A stretch of DNA of 64,000 bases from DATARH01 sp963734125 (GTDB lineage: Bacteria; Pseudomonadota; Alphaproteobacteria; ATCC43930; CGMCC-115725): the NCBI GenBank assembly GCA_963734125.1, contig CAVTGB010000021.1, positions 62,001 to 126,000 on the forward strand. Direction: 5' to 3'. Shown here piece by piece: positions 1 to 10,021 of this stretch. Every line of letters starts with the position of its first letter. Position 1 is the stretch's first letter. The notes under the pieces were generated by a model, which saw only the letters and a program-made list of their open reading frames with translations, had not been told where the DNA came from and searched no databases. Both the position numbers and the translations under genes were made by a program.

Positions 1-996
1 GTCGAAGCAGAAGAGGAGGAGGTGGCCGAAGCCGCCGACCTCCTCGTACATCCGCTCGATCTTCTCGACGACGGTGGCGGGAGAGCCGATCAGCCAGTTC
101 TGCCTGGCGCAATATTCCGGCGTCACGTCGCTGTCGGCGACCGCCTCGTCGTGCTTCAGAAACTGGATCACCCCGACATTCTTCAGGAGCGGCAGGAAGT
201 ATTCGCGCATCATCCGGCCCATCTGCGCGCCGACCGACAGCTTCCAGGCTTCGCTATCGGTGTCGGCGACGAAGATTTCGCGCACCAGGCGCCAATCGGC
301 CCGGCTCGGGGTGCGCCCGCTGCGCCGCCCGCCTTCCTCGACCGAGGCCCAGTGGCTCGCGACATAAGTTTGGTTGAGGTTGAGGCTCATCGGCAGGAAG
401 CCGTGCTCGCCCGCCAGCTTCAAGGTCTCCGAGCCGGCGCTGACCCCGGCGACGCCGATCGGCGGATGGGGTTTCTGGAACGGCTTGATGTGGGGGATCA
501 GGCTTTCCAGCATCCGCTCGGTCTTGGTCACATGCCAATATTTGCCGACGTAGTCGAACGGCTCCTCGGCGGTCCATAATTTCAAAATGATGTCGAGCGC
601 CTCGCGGGTCATCTCGCGGTGCTGGCCGCTCATGCCGTCGACGTTGAACATGGCCCAGTCGCTCGGCAGCCCGCTGGCGGCGACCCCGAAATTGAGCCGT
701 CCCTGCGCCATGTGGTCGAGCATAGCGACCCGGTGGGCCAGTTCGGCCGGGTGGTGATAGGGCAACAGGAACCCGCCCGGCGCGAGGCGGATCTGCTTTG
801 TCTCCATCAAGGACTGCGCGATCAACAGGTCGGGCGAGGGGTGCGGCTCCCAGGGCGCGGTGTGGTGCTCGCCGATCCAGGCTTCGGAAAAGCCCAGTTC
901 ATCGGCCCAGCGGAGCGTCTGTAGGTCCCAGCGGTGGCCCTCGTAGAGCGGGCGCTCGGGCGGGTGCGAAGGCATCGTGAACAGGCTGTATTGCAT
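1..996 (-). CDS. LLM-class flavin-dependent oxidoreductase (partial, 3' end off the window)
   Basis: The minus-strand frame is open from an ATG at 996 to the window edge, giving 332 codons without a stop. A strong ribosome site, AGGAGG, lies 8-9 bases before the start. The protein begins MQYSLFTMPSHPPER and contains GEHHTAPWEP, APGGFLLPYHHPAELA and HWASVEEGGR, which are typical of bacterial luciferase-like F420/FMN monooxygenases (limonene or alkanal monooxygenase type). Such enzymes are cytosolic, use reduced flavin from a partner reductase and act on small organic substrates; the substrate here cannot be told. The family is usually 340-390 residues, so only a short C-terminal piece is missing. 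No reductase gene is visible beside it. Confidence 0.9.
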   Translation of the reverse strand, partial: MQYSLFTMPSHPPERPLYEGHRWDLQTLRWADELGFSEAWIGEHHTAPWEPHPSPDLLIAQSLMETKQIRLAPGGFLLPYHHPAELAHRVAMLDHMAQGRLNFGVAASGLPSDWAMFNVDGMSGQHREMTREALDIILKLWTAEEPFDYVGKYWHVTKTERMLESLIPHIKPFQKPHPPIGVAGVSAGSETLKLAGEHGFLPMSLNLNQTYVASHWASVEEGGRRSGRTPSRADWRLVREIFVADTDSEAWKLSVGAQMGRMMREYFLPLLKNVGVIQFLKHDEAVADSDVTPEYCARQNWLIGSPATVVEKIERMYEEVGGFGHLLLFCFD

Positions 997-1182
997 CGCG
1001 AGGTGCCTCCTGCAGGGATGTCCAGCCGGCATTTTACGCGAGGCGGGCCGAATCTTCTCGCTGAATCGGATGGTTGTCGAAACACCGTCAAATGCTTTAT
1101 GTGTACGCCCGCTTGAGAAGATGCGGCGCACTGCCGCGGGTAACAACGGCGCACCGTCGCGTCCATCGGTCGGGAGGAAACC

Positions 1183-1389
1183 ATGAAAAAACGGCTCTCG
1201 TCCCGTCAAATCATCAAAAATTGGCATCGGCGTGAAAAGGGTACGATCGATCACCTGGTCCAGACGATCGGCGACGCGCCGACCCCAATTGGGACGATGC
1301 ACTCCCCCTTTACCGCTACGGGCCTTGCGGTCGAGGACCAGGTTCGCAAGGCCTGCGTCCCGAGCCCTGTCGGCCTGCCGATCTTCTAA
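1183..1389 (+). CDS. Small hypothetical protein (68 aa)
   Basis: This short open frame is preceded by a good ribosome site (GGGAGGAAACC before ATG), which is the main reason to believe it. The product starts MKKRLSSRQIIKNWHRREKG, is basic at the N-terminus and ends in VEDQVRKA...GLPIF. It has no signal peptide, membrane segment or cysteine pattern. It sits alone between the divergent flavin oxidoreductase and the serC remnant, so the 186 bases upstream must hold promoters for both directions. I do not recognise the family and assign no function. Confidence 0.5.
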   Translation: MKKRLSSRQIIKNWHRREKGTIDHLVQTIGDAPTPIGTMHSPFTATGLAVEDQVRKACVPSPVGLPIF

Positions 1390-1543
1390 CTCCGCACCTC
1401 CCCGACCATCTACCGTCGCCATCGGTTCGCTGCGACGGGCGATGCTGCGCTGCAGCATTGACCGCGGTCGCGCCCAGCGCTAAGGCTCGCCCTTCGACGC
1501 GGGTCCGCTTTCGGGCCGCAGCTGCAAGCGAAGGGACGGGGTG

Positions 1544-2707
1544 ATGAAGCCGACCCGGCGACCGGCCAATCCGTGCTTTTCATCCGGGCCTTGCGCCAAG
1601 CGGCCGGGCTGGTCGCCCGGCGTCGCTCCAGGATGCGCTGCTCGGCCGCTCGCATCGCTCGCGCTGTTGGTCTCGCGCGGCTCGTCGAAGTGATCGAGCG
1701 CTCGCGCGCCCTCTTGCAGATGCCGGACGATTACCGTCTCGGCATTGTTCCGGCCTCCGACACCGGCGCGGTCGAGATCGCGCTGTGGTCGCTGTTGGGC
1801 GCGCGCGGCGTCGATCTCTTGTGCTGGGAGAATTTTGGCGAAGGCTGGGTGACCGACGTCACCGAGCAGCTAAAGCTGCGCGATATCCGGCTGCTGGAGG
1901 CGCCGTACGGGCGGCTTCCCGATCTCACCGCTGTCGACCCGGACCGCGACACCGTGTTCGTGTGGAACGGCACGACCGCGGGCGTGCGCGTGCCCGATGG
2001 CGACTGGATCGCCGCTGACCGGCGCGGGCTGACGATTTGCGATGCGACCTCGGCGGCGTTCGCGATGCGCCTGCCGTGGCCCAAGCTCGATGTCGTCACC
2101 TGGTCGTGGCAGAAGGCGCTGGGGGGCGAGGCGGCGCACGGCATGCTCGCCTTGAGCCCACGCGCCGTCGAACGCCTCCAGACCTATGCTCCGCCCTGGC
2201 CACTTCCCAAGCTGTTTCGGCTGACCTCGAAGGGCAAGCTGATCGAGGGGATTTTCCGCGGCGAGACGATCAACACACCGTCGATGCTGTGCGTCGAGGA
2301 TGCGCTCGAACTCGCTCAGATGGGCCGAAAGCGTTGGCGGTCTCGATGCGCTCGTTGCCCGGGCCGAGGGCAACCTCGCCGCGGTCGCCCGCTGGGTCGA
2401 GCATTCGTCCTGGGCGCGCTTTCTCGCCGAAGATCCCAGGACGCGGTCGTGCACCTCGATCCAGCTGGCGATTGCAGACCCGTGGTTTGCCGGTCTCTCA
2501 CCCGACGGACGCTTCAAGGCGGTGCGCTCGATGACGGCGCGGCTCGAAGCCGAAACCGCAGGATACGATCTGGCCAGCCACCGCGCTTCGCCCCCGGGCA
2601 TCCGCATCTGGGCCGGCGCGACGGTCGAACAGAGCGACGTCGAGGCGCTACTGCCGTGGCTCGACTGGGCATGGGCCGAGGAATGCGCCGCCGCCAAAGC
2701 CGCCTGA
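1544..2707 (+). pseudogene. serC: Phosphoserine aminotransferase, reading frame broken three times
   Basis: Joined across three frames the translation is a full alphaproteobacterial-type SerC, the PLP enzyme that converts 3-phosphohydroxypyruvate and glutamate to phosphoserine. Frame 2 from ATG 1544 gives RPANPCFSSGPCAKRPGW; frame 3 from about 1623 gives SLQDALLGRSHRS; frame 1 from about 1666 gives VGLARLVEVIERSRALL, then GIVPASDTGAVE and the Schiff-base lysine region TWSWQKALGGEAAHG; frame 2 resumes at about 2320 with WAESVGGLDALVARAEGN and runs to TGA at 2707. Each shift corresponds to one extra base. serA follows, the usual partner. Because the step is essential for prototrophy, sequencing or assembly indels are as likely as true decay; a second intact copy elsewhere is the alternative. 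Confidence 0.8.
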
Positions 2708-2762
2708 GCCCGCTCACCGCTTTTTCTATTCACCACGAGGGCACGACAAACAGGAAAAGCAC

Positions 2763-2843
2763 GTGATCCCGGCGAAGGCCGGGATCCATGCCTGCCGGCG
2801 CTTGGAATGTTGACAGGTGGGTCCCGGCCTTCGCCGGGATCAC
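2763..2843. repeat. REP-like inverted repeat pair between serC and serA
   Basis: The arms at 2763-2784 and 2822-2843 are perfect 22-base reverse complements (GTGATCCCGGCGAAGGCCGGGA). Each arm is also a small hairpin by itself (CCCGGC-GAAG-GCCGGG). Elements of this type are common dispersed intergenic repeats in alphaproteobacteria. The pair can fold into one long cruciform or two hairpins and may act as a transcription attenuator between serC and serA, although that is an inference. Confidence 0.85.
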
Positions 2844-2896
2844 CGTAGAAAACTCTGTGGCCTCGGTGTCCCCTTGTTAATTTCGGAGCTTAGTAA

Positions 2897-4489
2897 ATGC
2901 CGAAAATATTGATTGCCGACGATTTGAGCCCGCGCGCGGCCGAGATTTTTCGGGGGCGCGGGATCGCGGTCGATGTCGCGGTCGGGTTGACGCCGGAGGC
3001 GCTGCGCCAGCGCATCGCCGGGTATGACGGGCTCGCGGTGCGCTCCGCGACCAAGGTCACCGCCGATCTGATCGCCGCGGCCGACGCCCTCAAGGTGATC
3101 GGCCGGGCCGGGATCGGCGTCGACAATATCGATGTCGCGGCGGCGACCGAGCGCGGCATCGTCGTCATGAATACGCCCTACGGCAACTCGATCACCGCCG
3201 CAGAGCACACGATCGCGATGATGTTCTCGCTGGCCCGCCAGATCCCCGCGGCCGACCGCTCGACCCAGGCCGGGAAATGGGAAAAGTCGCGCTTCATGGG
3301 GGTCGAGCTGTTCGGCAAGACGCTCGGCATCATCGGTTGCGGCAATATCGGCGCGATCGTCGCGCGGCGCGCCTTGGGCTTGGAGATGAAGGCGATCGGC
3401 TATGACCCGTTCCTGTCGCCCGAGCGGGCGGTCGAACTTGGGATTGAGCCGGTATCGCTCGACGAATTGCTCGCACGCGCCGATTTCATCACCCTCCACA
3501 CCCCGCTGACCGAGGCGACCCGCAACATTATCGACAGCCGCGCGCTCGCCCACATGAAGCGCGGCGTGCGCATCATCAACTGCGCGCGCGGCGGGCTCAT
3601 CGTCGAAGCCGATCTCGCCGCCGCGCTCGACGAGGGTCAGGTCGCCGGTGCGGCGATCGATGTTTTCGTCGAGGAGCCGGCGAGGCAAAGCCCGCTATTC
3701 GGCCGCGACAATTTTGTCGCCACCCCGCATCTGGGCGCCGCCACCAGCGAAGCACAGGAGAATGTCGCCCTGCAGATCGCCGAGCAGATGGCCGATCTGC
3801 TATTGACCGGCGCGATCGCCAACGCGGTCAACATGCCCTCACTGACCGCCGAGGAGGCGGCCCGGCTCAAGCCTTACATGGTCTTGGCCGAGCAGCTTGG
3901 CAGCTTTGCCGGGCAATTGACCGAGACCGGCATCCGCGCCGTCGCCATCGACTATGACGGCGCGATTGCCGAACTCAATACCAAGCCCTTGACCGCGACC
4001 GCCCTGACCGGGTTGCTGGCGCCGCAACTCGCGACGGTAAATATGGTCAACGCCCCGTTGATCTGCCGCCAGCGCGACATCCGGGTGAGCGAGACCAGAC
4101 GCGCCGAAGCCGGCGATTACCAGACCCTGATGCGGGTCACGGTGACATCGGATGGACCAGTGGGCGAGCGTCGCCGGCGCAGCGTCGCCGGGACCGTCTT
4201 TGCCGGCAACAAGCCGCGCCTCGTCGACATCGAGGGGATCGCGCTTGAGGCCGAACTCGGACGTCACATGCTGTTCGTGCGCAATTACGACAAGCCCGGC
4301 TTTATCGGCGCGCTCGGCAACGCGCTCGCGGCGGCCTCCGTCAATATTGCGACGTTTCATCTCGGCCGCGCCGCCCCCGGCGAGGACGCGATCGCGCTCG
4401 TCGAAGTTGACCAGAAACTGACCCCGAAGCTGATCGAGGCCGTTCGCCGCCTGCCCAACGTGATCCAGGCAAAGGCGATGCGGTTCTAG
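2897..4489 (+). CDS. serA: D-3-phosphoglycerate dehydrogenase
   Basis: This 530-residue protein catalyses the first step of serine synthesis, NAD-dependent oxidation of 3-phosphoglycerate. It has the NAD-binding signature GCGNIG at residues 147-152, the catalytic-region motifs NCARGGL and TPHLGAAT, an intermediate ASB-type domain at about 320-450, and a C-terminal ACT domain (HMLFVRNYDKPGFIGALG onward) that usually senses serine. The length fits the long, ACT-containing class. A GGAG lies about 9 bases before the ATG. It is downstream of and co-oriented with serC across a 189-base gap that holds a REP-like inverted repeat. Confidence 0.97.
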   Translation: MPKILIADDLSPRAAEIFRGRGIAVDVAVGLTPEALRQRIAGYDGLAVRSATKVTADLIAAADALKVIGRAGIGVDNIDVAAATERGIVVMNTPYGNSITAAEHTIAMMFSLARQIPAADRSTQAGKWEKSRFMGVELFGKTLGIIGCGNIGAIVARRALGLEMKAIGYDPFLSPERAVELGIEPVSLDELLARADFITLHTPLTEATRNIIDSRALAHMKRGVRIINCARGGLIVEADLAAALDEGQVAGAAIDVFVEEPARQSPLFGRDNFVATPHLGAATSEAQENVALQIAEQMADLLLTGAIANAVNMPSLTAEEAARLKPYMVLAEQLGSFAGQLTETGIRAVAIDYDGAIAELNTKPLTATALTGLLAPQLATVNMVNAPLICRQRDIRVSETRRAEAGDYQTLMRVTVTSDGPVGERRRRSVAGTVFAGNKPRLVDIEGIALEAELGRHMLFVRNYDKPGFIGALGNALAAASVNIATFHLGRAAPGEDAIALVEVDQKLTPKLIEAVRRLPNVIQAKAMRF

Positions 4490-4496
4490 AGCATTT

Positions 4497-5048
4497 TCAG
4501 AATGGGTCCTTATAGCCAGCGGCACGGAAGTAGTTGCCGCATTCGCCGGGAGTGAATTGGTCGAGCAGGGCACCAATATGTCGCCACAGACCCTCGACGG
4601 TGCGTTCCGGGGCTTGGCGCAGGCGCGTCTTGAGCTTCGAAAAGACCATCTCGATCGGGTGCGGCGCCGGGCGGGAGGTCCGGACGGTCCTGTTCGGTGG
4701 TGCGGAGCGTCTTTTTTAAACGACAGGCCGAGCCGATCGCTCCGTTCGAGCGCCGCACCGCATGCTCGGTCGCCAACCAGGTTTGCAAGGCCGCCAGGGT
4801 TGTGTCCGGAGGGGCCTCGATATGGGGCGCCGGAGCGGCCTCCTCTCCGGCGTCAGCTTGCGCGGACGGTGACCGCGCCGCGCGCTGGCGTTCACCTCGC
4901 CGGTGCGCCGCCGCCGGATCAGCGCCTTGTAGATGTAGGACACGCTGACCCGAAACACGCTCGCCGCCGCCCGCGCCGCCATGCCCGCGTCAACCGCCGC
5001 CAGAACCCGCCCCCGAAGGTCCTCCGAATAGTCTACCCCTGCCGCCAA
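4497..5048 (-). pseudogene. IS630-family transposase remnant
   Basis: The 5' part (from 5048) encodes the IS630-type N-terminal helix-turn-helix, MAAGVDYSEDLRGRVLAAVD...VSVSYIYKAL. The 3' part, in another frame, encodes the family C-terminus, PIEMVFSKLKTRLR...GALLDQFTPGECGNYFRAAG, ending at the stop at 4497-4499. The central DDE catalytic region between them is missing and the frame is broken, so the copy is inactive. It lies directly behind serA, only 7 bases after its stop, which may have displaced a native terminator. Confidence 0.8.
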
Positions 5049-5106
5049 ACCATCGCTGCCCCAACATCTTGCGGTCGGATCAGCGAATCACACTTCTCCT
5101 GGTCTA

Positions 5107-5127
5107 GGAACCGCTTTCAGCGGTTCC
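5107..5127. repeat. Perfect short palindrome between the IS remnants
   Basis: GGAACCGCT and AGCGGTTCC form a 9-base stem around TTC. It lies between the IS630 and IS5 remnants and may be a leftover element end or a bidirectional hairpin. No T-tract follows. Confidence 0.5.
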
Positions 5128-5162
5128 AGCCAATGCGCCTATGCTCTAGGTTCCAGACTCAA

Positions 5163-5486
5163 TCATAGCCACCGGATGACGATGGCGGCGAGGGTTACCG
5201 CAGCGGTGAAGTTGGCGGCGAGCTTGTCGTAGCGAGTGGCAATACGGCGCCAATCCTTGCGGCGGCAGAACATGCGCTCGATCAGATAGCGCAGCTTGTA
5301 GGCCTGGATATCGAACGGGTAGAGGTGCTTGCGGGTCGGGTTGTTGGGGATGACCGGCCGGGTGCCGCGCTCGATCAGGAACCGCCGGAGCCGATCGCTG
5401 TCGCAGGCGGCGTCTGCTGCGCCCGGACTGCCGGGCGGCAAGGGTTCGAGGAGGCCCTGGGCGATCAGTGCCTCGCCGCGCCGCAC
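5163..5486 (-). pseudogene. IS5/IS427-family transposase, C-terminal fragment
   Basis: The translation contains DSDRLRRFLIERG, PVIPNNPTRK, YLIERMFCRRKDWRRIATRYDK and a terminal AAIVIRWL, the characteristic C-terminal third (DDE glutamate region) of IS427-group IS5 transposases. The N-terminal catalytic part is absent, so the element is a truncated relic. It forms one cluster of insertion debris with the neighbouring IS630 remnant. Confidence 0.8.
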
Positions 5487-5703
5487 GGCGAGTTGATCGG
5501 CCGTTTCGCACTCAATGCGGTCGCTGCGGCGGGGCCGGGCGGCGCGCTAACCTTCGCGACGATGGCGCAAGAGAAGGACGAGCGCGATATGATTTACTGT
5601 CGTTGTCCAGAGCCGGCACGCTGAGGGGCATTGCGCGCGCAGCACTGTCGTGATCAGCGGCGAGGTCGAAGTCGGTGACACAGAGTTTTCGCAGGAGGGG
5701 CTG

Positions 5704-6861
5704 ATGGTAACGGTACCGCTGCATTCTCCGGCTCGCACGAGATTGCGACGGCCCACACGCCTCGCGCTGGTTCTTGTGACGCTGGTCGGCTGGGGGGCGC
5801 TGTTTGCGGCCGAGGCCCAGGCGCCGCCTCCGGCGGTCGGGGTTCGCGCGGCCGAAATCCGCGGGGTCGCCCGCGCCTACGAGTTCATCGGCCGCATTGG
5901 GGCGATCAACACGGTGCAATTGCGCGCGCGGGTCGAGGGGTTTCTCGACAAGATCCTATTCAAGGAGGGTCAGGAGGTCAAAGAGGGCGAGCTTCTCTAC
6001 CAGATCGAACAGGCGCCCTATCAGGCCCAGGTCGATCAGGCCAAGGCGAAGCTCGCATCCGACCAGGCGCAGGTGGTCAACGCCGAGCTGCAATACCGGC
6101 GCTCGGCCGAACTCGCGCAGCACCAGAACGCGCCGCAATCCCAGGCCGACAAGGACAAGGCGACAATGGACAGCGCGCAGGCCGCGGTGATGCAGGACCA
6201 GGCGGCGCTGGAACTGACCGAGGTGAATCTGTCCTACACCCAGATCCACGCGCCGATCGACGGCCGCATCGGCCGTACCGCCTATACCCAGGGTAATCTG
6301 GTCAACCCGGCAAGCGGCGTTTTGGCGACGATCGTCAGCCAGGACCCGATCTACGCGATCTTTCCGGTGAGCCAGCGCCAACTCGAAGACATCCGCGCCG
6401 AACGCCACCAGGAGAACGGCTCACTGATCAAGATCGAGATTCTGGTTCGGCTGGCCAACGGCAAAGAATACCCGCACCCCGGAGTGTGGAACTTTACCGA
6501 CGTTCAGGTCAATCAGCAGACCGACACGCTGATTATGCGCGCGACATTGCCCAACCCCGAGCGCCAGCTGATCGACGGCGAGTTCGTCACGGTGGTGGTC
6601 AAGGAACGCAAGGAGCAGCCGCGCCTCGTCGTCGCGCAGGCGGCAGTGCAGCTCGATCAGGCCGGCTCCTACGTGCTGGTCGTCGGCACCGACAACAAGG
6701 TCGAGATGCGGCGGATCACCACCGGCGCCCAGGACGGCACCGATGTCGTCGTCACCGAGGGGCTCAAGGCCGGCGAGCAGGTCATCGTCGACGGCATCCA
6801 AAAGGTGCGGGTCGGGCAGAGCGTGGCGGCGAGTGTGCTGCCGGCCGGCAAGGGGTCCTAG
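5704..6861 (+). CDS. RND efflux periplasmic adaptor (MexA/AcrA type)
   Basis: The 385-residue protein is a membrane-fusion subunit that links an inner-membrane RND pump to an outer-membrane channel. ATG 5704 is chosen because GCAGGAGGGG lies just before it; an in-frame upstream ATG at 5650 lacks such a site. An N-terminal hydrophobic segment (LALVLVTLVGWGALFAAEA) acts as signal or anchor. It is followed by the split lipoyl domain (FLDKILFKEGQEVKEGELLYQIE), a helical hairpin rich in Gln and Ala, the barrel region (YTQIHAPIDGRIGRTAY) and a membrane-proximal end. The pump gene begins 3 bases after its stop. No outer-membrane channel gene and no TetR-type repressor lie nearby. Confidence 0.93.
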   Translation: MVTVPLHSPARTRLRRPTRLALVLVTLVGWGALFAAEAQAPPPAVGVRAAEIRGVARAYEFIGRIGAINTVQLRARVEGFLDKILFKEGQEVKEGELLYQIEQAPYQAQVDQAKAKLASDQAQVVNAELQYRRSAELAQHQNAPQSQADKDKATMDSAQAAVMQDQAALELTEVNLSYTQIHAPIDGRIGRTAYTQGNLVNPASGVLATIVSQDPIYAIFPVSQRQLEDIRAERHQENGSLIKIEILVRLANGKEYPHPGVWNFTDVQVNQQTDTLIMRATLPNPERQLIDGEFVTVVVKERKEQPRLVVAQAAVQLDQAGSYVLVVGTDNKVEMRRITTGAQDGTDVVVTEGLKAGEQVIVDGIQKVRVGQSVAASVLPAGKGS

Positions 6862-6864
6862 GAC

Positions 6865-9800
6865 GTGATCTCCGCGATCTTTATCGATCGGCCGCGGCTT
6901 GCCTTCGTCATCGCGATCGTCATCACGCTCGCCGGCATCATCGCCATCACCCGGTTGCCGGTGGCGCAGTTTCCCGACATCGTGCCGCCGCAGGTGACCG
7001 TCACCACGGTCTATCCGGGCGCCGACGCCCAGACCGTCGAAGCGACGGTCGCACAGCCGATCGAAGAGCAGATCAACGGCGTCGACAACGCGCTGTATTA
7101 CCAATCGACGAGCGGCGCTGACGGCAGCTACACGCTGACCGTGACCTTCGCCCTCGGCACCGACCCCGACATCGACACGGTCAACGTCCAGAACCGGGTT
7201 GCCGTGGCGCAGCCGTTGCTGCCGCCCGAAGTGGTCCTCGAAGGGCTGACGGTGCGCAAGAAATCCTCCGCTCTCCTGCAGGTCATCCAGCTGACCTCGC
7301 CGGACAAGACCTACGACGCCCTCTACCTTTCCAACTACGCGACGATCAACCTCATTGACCCGCTCGCCCGCATCAGGGGGGTCGGTCAGGCGATCCTGTT
7401 CGGGCCACTCGACTATTCGATGCGGATCTGGCTCGACCCCGATCGGCTGACCTCGCTCAATCTGACGCCTGACGATGTCATCACCGCGGTGCGAGGACAG
7501 AACGTGCAGGCCGCGCTCGGCCGGATCGGCGCGGCGCCGGTACGCTCTGACCAACAGCTCCAGTTGACGATCAAGACCAAGGGGCGGCTGACCCAGCCGG
7601 CCGAGTTTGCCGACATCGTCCTGCGCACCAACCCCGATGGCTCGGTGGTGCGGGTGAAGGATGTGGCTCGGGTCGAGACCGGGGCACGGACGCAGGACCG
7701 TTACTCGCGCCTCAATGGCGCCCCCTCGGCCTCGATCGCCATCTACCAATCCCCGGGCGCCAATGCGATCGAGGTGACCAGCCAGGTCCGCAAGGTCATG
7801 GACGAATTGGCCAAGCGGTTTCCCCACGATCTGACCTACAGCGTTTTTTTCGACACCACCGTGTTTGTCACCGCCACCCTCAGCGAGGTCATTCGGACAC
7901 TGGTCATAGCCTTCGTCCTGGTCGGCATCGTGGTGTTTTTGTTTCTCGGTAAATTGCGCACAACGCTGATCCCGCTCCTCGCCGTGCCGGTCTCGATCAT
8001 CGGCACTTTCGCGGTCATGCTGTCGATCGGCTATTCGGCTAACACAGTCTCGCTCTTGGCGCTCGTCCTGGCGATCGGTATTGTCGTCGACGACGCAATC
8101 GTCGTCGTCGAGAACGTTGAGCGCGTGATCGAAGAGGAGCCGGAGCTGTCGATCCCGGAGGCGACCAAAAAGGCGATGGACCAGATCACCGGCCCGATTA
8201 TCGCGATCACGCTGGTGTTGCTGTCGGTGTTCGTGCCCGTAGCGTTCATTCCCGGGATCAGCGGCCAGCTGTTCCGCCAGTTTGCCGTCGCGGTATCGGT
8301 ATCGATGCTGATCTCGGCGCTCAACGCGCTGTCGCTGAGTCTCGGCGTTGTGCTCGGTCCTGCTGAAGCGAGGCGAGAGCGGGCACGGCCTGATGCGCTA
8401 CGTGCTCGGCGGCATCGACCGCACGCGCGACGGCTATGCCGCGCTGGTCCGGCGTCTGGTGCGGTTCGCGGTCTGGGGCGTCCCCGCCGTTGTCGTCGTC
8501 CTCGCCGCGACGGCCGGTCTGTTCCTCCTAACCCCGCAAGGCTTTCTGCCGGAGGAGGACCAAGGCGCGCTCTTCGCCGCACTGCGCCTGCCCGAGGGCG
8601 CCTCGATCAACCGCACCGAGGCCGTCGTCGAGCAGGTCGAAAACATCATCCGTCCGGTCCCCGGGGTCGCCGGAGTGCTGTCGGTCGTCGGCCTCAACTT
8701 CATCGATTACGTCACCTCCTCAAACCAGGCTTTTTTTGTCATCAGTTTGAAGCCCTACGCCGAGCGCACCGCTTCTGCCCAGAGCGCGACCGCTATCATC
8801 GCCGCGCTGCGCCCGCGCCTTGCCGCGATACCCGGCGCGATCGCCTTTCCGTTCAACCTGCCGCCGATCATTGGTCTCGGCAACACCGGCGGATTCCAAT
8901 ATGTGCTCGAGGCGTTGCAGGGGCAGGCGCCGGCCGACATCGCCGCGGCAATGCGGGGCCTCCTCGTCGCAGCCAATCAGCAGCCGGACCTGGCCGGCGT
9001 CTTCAGTACCTTCGCCGCCGACACGCCGCAGGTCTACCTCGATATCGACCGCGACAAGGCGCAGGTGCTCGGGGTCAAGATCAGCGATATCTTCAATGCG
9101 CTGCAGGCCACGCTCGGCGGCTTCTACGTCAACGATTTCAATCTGTTCGGCCGGACCTGGCAGGTCAATGTCCAAGCCGAGCGGCCGTTCCGCAGTTCGG
9201 TTGACGATATCTCCCGGATCTATGTGCGCAACGCCTCGGGCGCCATGGTGCCGATGAGCGCGCTGGCCCAGGCGCGAATGGTTCAGGGCGCGCAAGCCCT
9301 GGTGCGGTACAACGGGCTGCGCGCCGCGATCATCAACGGCGCGCCCAAGCCCGGCTACAGCTCCGATCAGGCCCTGACCGCGATGGAACGCATTTCGGCC
9401 AACCTGCCGGCCGGCTACGGCTTTGAGTGGACCGGCACCGCGCTCCAGGAAAAAAGCGCCCTGGGACAGACCCCGATCCTGTTGAGCCTGGCGCTATTAT
9501 TCGCCTATCTGTTTCTCGTCGCGCTCTACGAGAGCTGGAACATTCCGATACCGGTGCTGCTCTCGGTCAGCGTCGGGGGGTTGGGCGCGGTGGCGGGCAT
9601 CGCCATCGCCGGGCTCAGCTTCGATGTCTACGCGCAGATCGGGCTCGTCGTCTTGATCGCGCTGGCCGCCAAGAACGGCATCCTGATCGTCGAGTTCGCC
9701 ATCCAGGAACGCCGCGCTGGCCTGAGCATCCTGGATTCGGCGATCGAAGGCGCGCAGTTGCGTTTCCGCCCGGTGATGATGACGAGCTTTGCCTTCATCT

Positions 9801-10021
9801 TCGGCCTGTTGCCGCTGGTCGTCGCCACCGGCGCCGGAATGGTCAGCCGCCGGGCGGTCGGGACGCCGGTCTTCGCCGGGATGATCGCCGCCTCGTGTGC
9901 CGGGATCTTCGTTATCCCGATGCTCTATGTCGTGTTCCAGGGGATTCGCGAACGCGTCGGACAGGCGCGCGCCATGCCGAAGGAAGTGACGACGGACGGG
10001 GCCGGCTCCGATACGCCTTAG
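6865..10021 (+). CDS. RND efflux permease (AcrB/MexB type), one frameshift
   Basis: The gene encodes a proton-driven multidrug pump of about 1,050 residues. The first part, from GTG 6865, carries PVAQFPDIVPPQVTV, the porter domain and the proton-relay motif GIVVDDAIVVVENVERV. The second part, in the next frame from about 8343, starts SALCSVLLKRG and continues through GFLPEEDQGALFA and the lysine relay motif ALAAKNGILIVEFA to TAG 10021. The frames meet at 8341-8343, where one extra base (best candidate T8342) breaks a conserved LSPALC segment. With the base removed the length matches the family. The stop overlaps the convergent kdpE stop. It is either a consensus error or an inactivated pump. 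Confidence 0.9.

Noticed and set aside
6421..7827. Open frame of 468 codons on minus opposite the RND genes
   Set aside because: Its sequence is a GC-rich shadow of the adaptor and pump.
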